Shown here: positions 63,091 through 64,000 of the stretch, one piece after another
Layout: each line of letters starts with the position of its first letter
Numbering within the stretch: the stretch's first letter is position 1
Notes under the pieces: model-generated
The model's input: the letters and a program-made list of their open reading frames with translations, nothing else
Database searches by the model: none
What the model was told of the DNA's origin: nothing
Assembly: GCA_016704535.1 (NCBI GenBank)
Contig: JADIZZ010000004.1
Location: 1 to 64,000, forward strand
DNA length: 64,000 nt
Source: Betaproteobacteria bacterium
GTDB lineage: Bacteria > Pseudomonadota > Gammaproteobacteria > Burkholderiales > Burkholderiaceae_C
Direction of reading: 5' to 3'
Translations under genes and position numbers: made by a program

Positions 63091-63708
63091 GTGGCTAGGC
63101 GCGTGGGCCTCTTCGGAGGCACCTTCGACCCCGTGCACAACGCCCACGTGGCGTTGGCCCACGCGGCACTCCACGCGCTGGCGCTGGACGAGGTGCGCTG
63201 GGTGCCCACGGGCCATTCGTGGCAGAAGGACCACCGCGCCACGGCGGCCGAACACCGCGAGGCCATGGTGCGCCTGGTCATCGCCGGCGAGCCGCGTTTC
63301 GTGCTCGACCGCATCGAGATTCAACGTCCTGGCCCGAGCTACACGCTGGACACCGTGCGCGAACTCCACGCCGCCGAACCCGGCACCGAATGGTTCTTGA
63401 TCATCGGCCAGGACCAGTACACCGGCCTGCACACCTGGCGCGACTGGCCGGTGCTGCTGGGCCTGGTGACGCTGGCCGTGGCCAACCGCCCGGGCACCAC
63501 GGCGCAGCCGCACGCCGACGTGCTGGCGCATCCGCACAAGGCCGTGCCACTGCCGATGCTGGACATCAGCGCCACCGATATCCGACAAAGGGTCGCGGCG
63601 GGCGCCGACATTTCGCAACTGGTGCCGCCGCAGGTGGCGCGCTATATTGAAACTCATGGCCTGTACCGGGCCCTCGCCGCAGGCGAGTCAACACCTCACG
63701 GGAGCTGA
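63091..63708 (+). CDS. nadD: Nicotinate-nucleotide adenylyltransferase
   Basis: 205 residues, GTG start at 63091. RVGLFGGTFDPVHNAHVALA (the HxGH-like HNAH nucleotide-binding motif), WVPTGHSWQKDHRATAAEHR and LPMLDISATDIRQRVAAG (ISSTxIR-type motif). Adenylates nicotinate mononucleotide to NaAD in NAD synthesis. The rsfS gene begins immediately downstream. Confidence 0.95.
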   Translation: MARRVGLFGGTFDPVHNAHVALAHAALHALALDEVRWVPTGHSWQKDHRATAAEHREAMVRLVIAGEPRFVLDRIEIQRPGPSYTLDTVRELHAAEPGTEWFLIIGQDQYTGLHTWRDWPVLLGLVTLAVANRPGTTAQPHADVLAHPHKAVPLPMLDISATDIRQRVAAGADISQLVPPQVARYIETHGLYRALAAGESTPHGS

Positions 63709-63710
63709 AT

Positions 63711-64000
63711 CTGGACATCCGCAAGCTGCAACGCGCCATCGTCGATGGCCTGGAAGACGTCAAGGCCCAGCACATCGCGGTCTTCAACACCGAGCACCTG
63801 AGCTCCATGTTCGAGCGCGTGATCGTCGCCAGCGGCACCAGCAACCGCCAGACCAAGGCCCTGGCCGCCAGTGTGCGCGACAGCGTGCGGGGCCGCGGCT
63901 TTCCCATCCTCAGCACCGAGGGCGAGGACAACGGCGAATGGATCATCGTCGACTGCGGCGCGGCGGTGGTGCACATCATGCAGCCCGCCATCCGTGAGTA
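63711..64000 (+). CDS. rsfS: Ribosome silencing factor RsfS, truncated by window end
   Basis: 96 complete codons: DIRKLQRAIVDGLEDVKAQH, FERVIVASGTSNRQTKALAA, RGFPILSTEGEDNGEWIIVD and GAAVVHIMQPAIRE are the RsfS/Iojap core. It blocks subunit joining when bound to ribosomal protein L14. No ATG, GTG or TTG is available near the expected start: the reading DIRKL begins after a CTG at 63711 with GGAG six bases upstream, so a CTG start is likely. The stop is outside the window. Confidence 0.9.
   Translation, partial: MDIRKLQRAIVDGLEDVKAQHIAVFNTEHLSSMFERVIVASGTSNRQTKALAASVRDSVRGRGFPILSTEGEDNGEWIIVDCGAAVVHIMQPAIRE

Overview
The window reads as chromosome of a GC-rich betaproteobacterium, most likely Burkholderiales. 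The evidence is gene content (type 2 argG, hemF, YebC, tldD/tldE, LytS/AlgR pair), the codon bias, and a GCCCCC-CGA-GGGGGC extragenic repeat of a kind common in that order. No tRNA, rRNA or CRISPR array was recognised.

Region 1 (1-6.5 kb) is a graveyard of mobile DNA, mostly on the minus strand. It holds a broken DUF1016 nuclease, the 3' end of a type I restriction methylase (HsdM) fused by deletion to the 5' end of an AbiEii toxin, a frameshifted AbiEi antitoxin, an AlpA remnant, an orphan TacA antitoxin with an in-frame stop, a frameshifted relaxase, a frameshifted MobC-like gene and a ParB. Two identical palindromes sit inside the last two genes.

Region 2 (6.7-29.5 kb) is a stress island. 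It contains a YbdK-type glutamate-cysteine ligase (frameshifted) with a class I glutamine amidotransferase-like hydrolase, two Usp genes, two MarR paralogues, trehalose synthesis (membrane-anchored OtsA, OtsB, and a frameshifted TreS fused to a maltokinase-like domain without its catalytic residues), two mechanosensitive-channel-type proteins, a LapA-like protein, an Mla/Pqi-type lipid transport operon, a YqjD-YqjE-YqjK operon and a cation:proton antiporter. Seven AT-rich sites with arms resembling TATACAT-N8-ATGTATA lie upstream of its transcription units, often between or over -35/-10 boxes. This suggests one local regulon, with the MarR proteins as candidate regulators. Decay is concentrated in regions 1 and 2.

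Region 3 (30.2-43.1 kb) is largely ordinary chromosome: a PhnD-like binding protein and EgtB (no EgtD), an IS91-type remnant, tldE/tldD, a D-malate/tartrate dehydrogenase, a methyltransferase behind a truncated peptide ABC operon, VapBC and argG.

Region 4 (43.2-51.25 kb) is the most interesting block. A same-strand cluster encodes a secreted Cache protein, a HAMP-PAS-PP2C (SpoIIE) phosphatase, a GHKL-ATPase-like switch protein, a STAS-like protein, a PAS-MinD/ParA-like ATPase and an ABC exporter with a C-terminal cyclic-nucleotide-binding domain. Two 97-bp repeats, 92% identical and in opposite orientation, flank it. It looks like a partner-switching pathway wired to a ParA-type ATPase and a ligand-gated exporter.

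Region 5 (51.3-64 kb) has a HicA/DUF1902 toxin-antitoxin pair, DUF4242 genes, an Mrr-like membrane protein, a LytS/AlgR two-component pair, a HerA-like ATPase, a binding protein with a TPR-like partner, then yebC, purD, hemF, nadD and the start of rsfS, which runs off the window.
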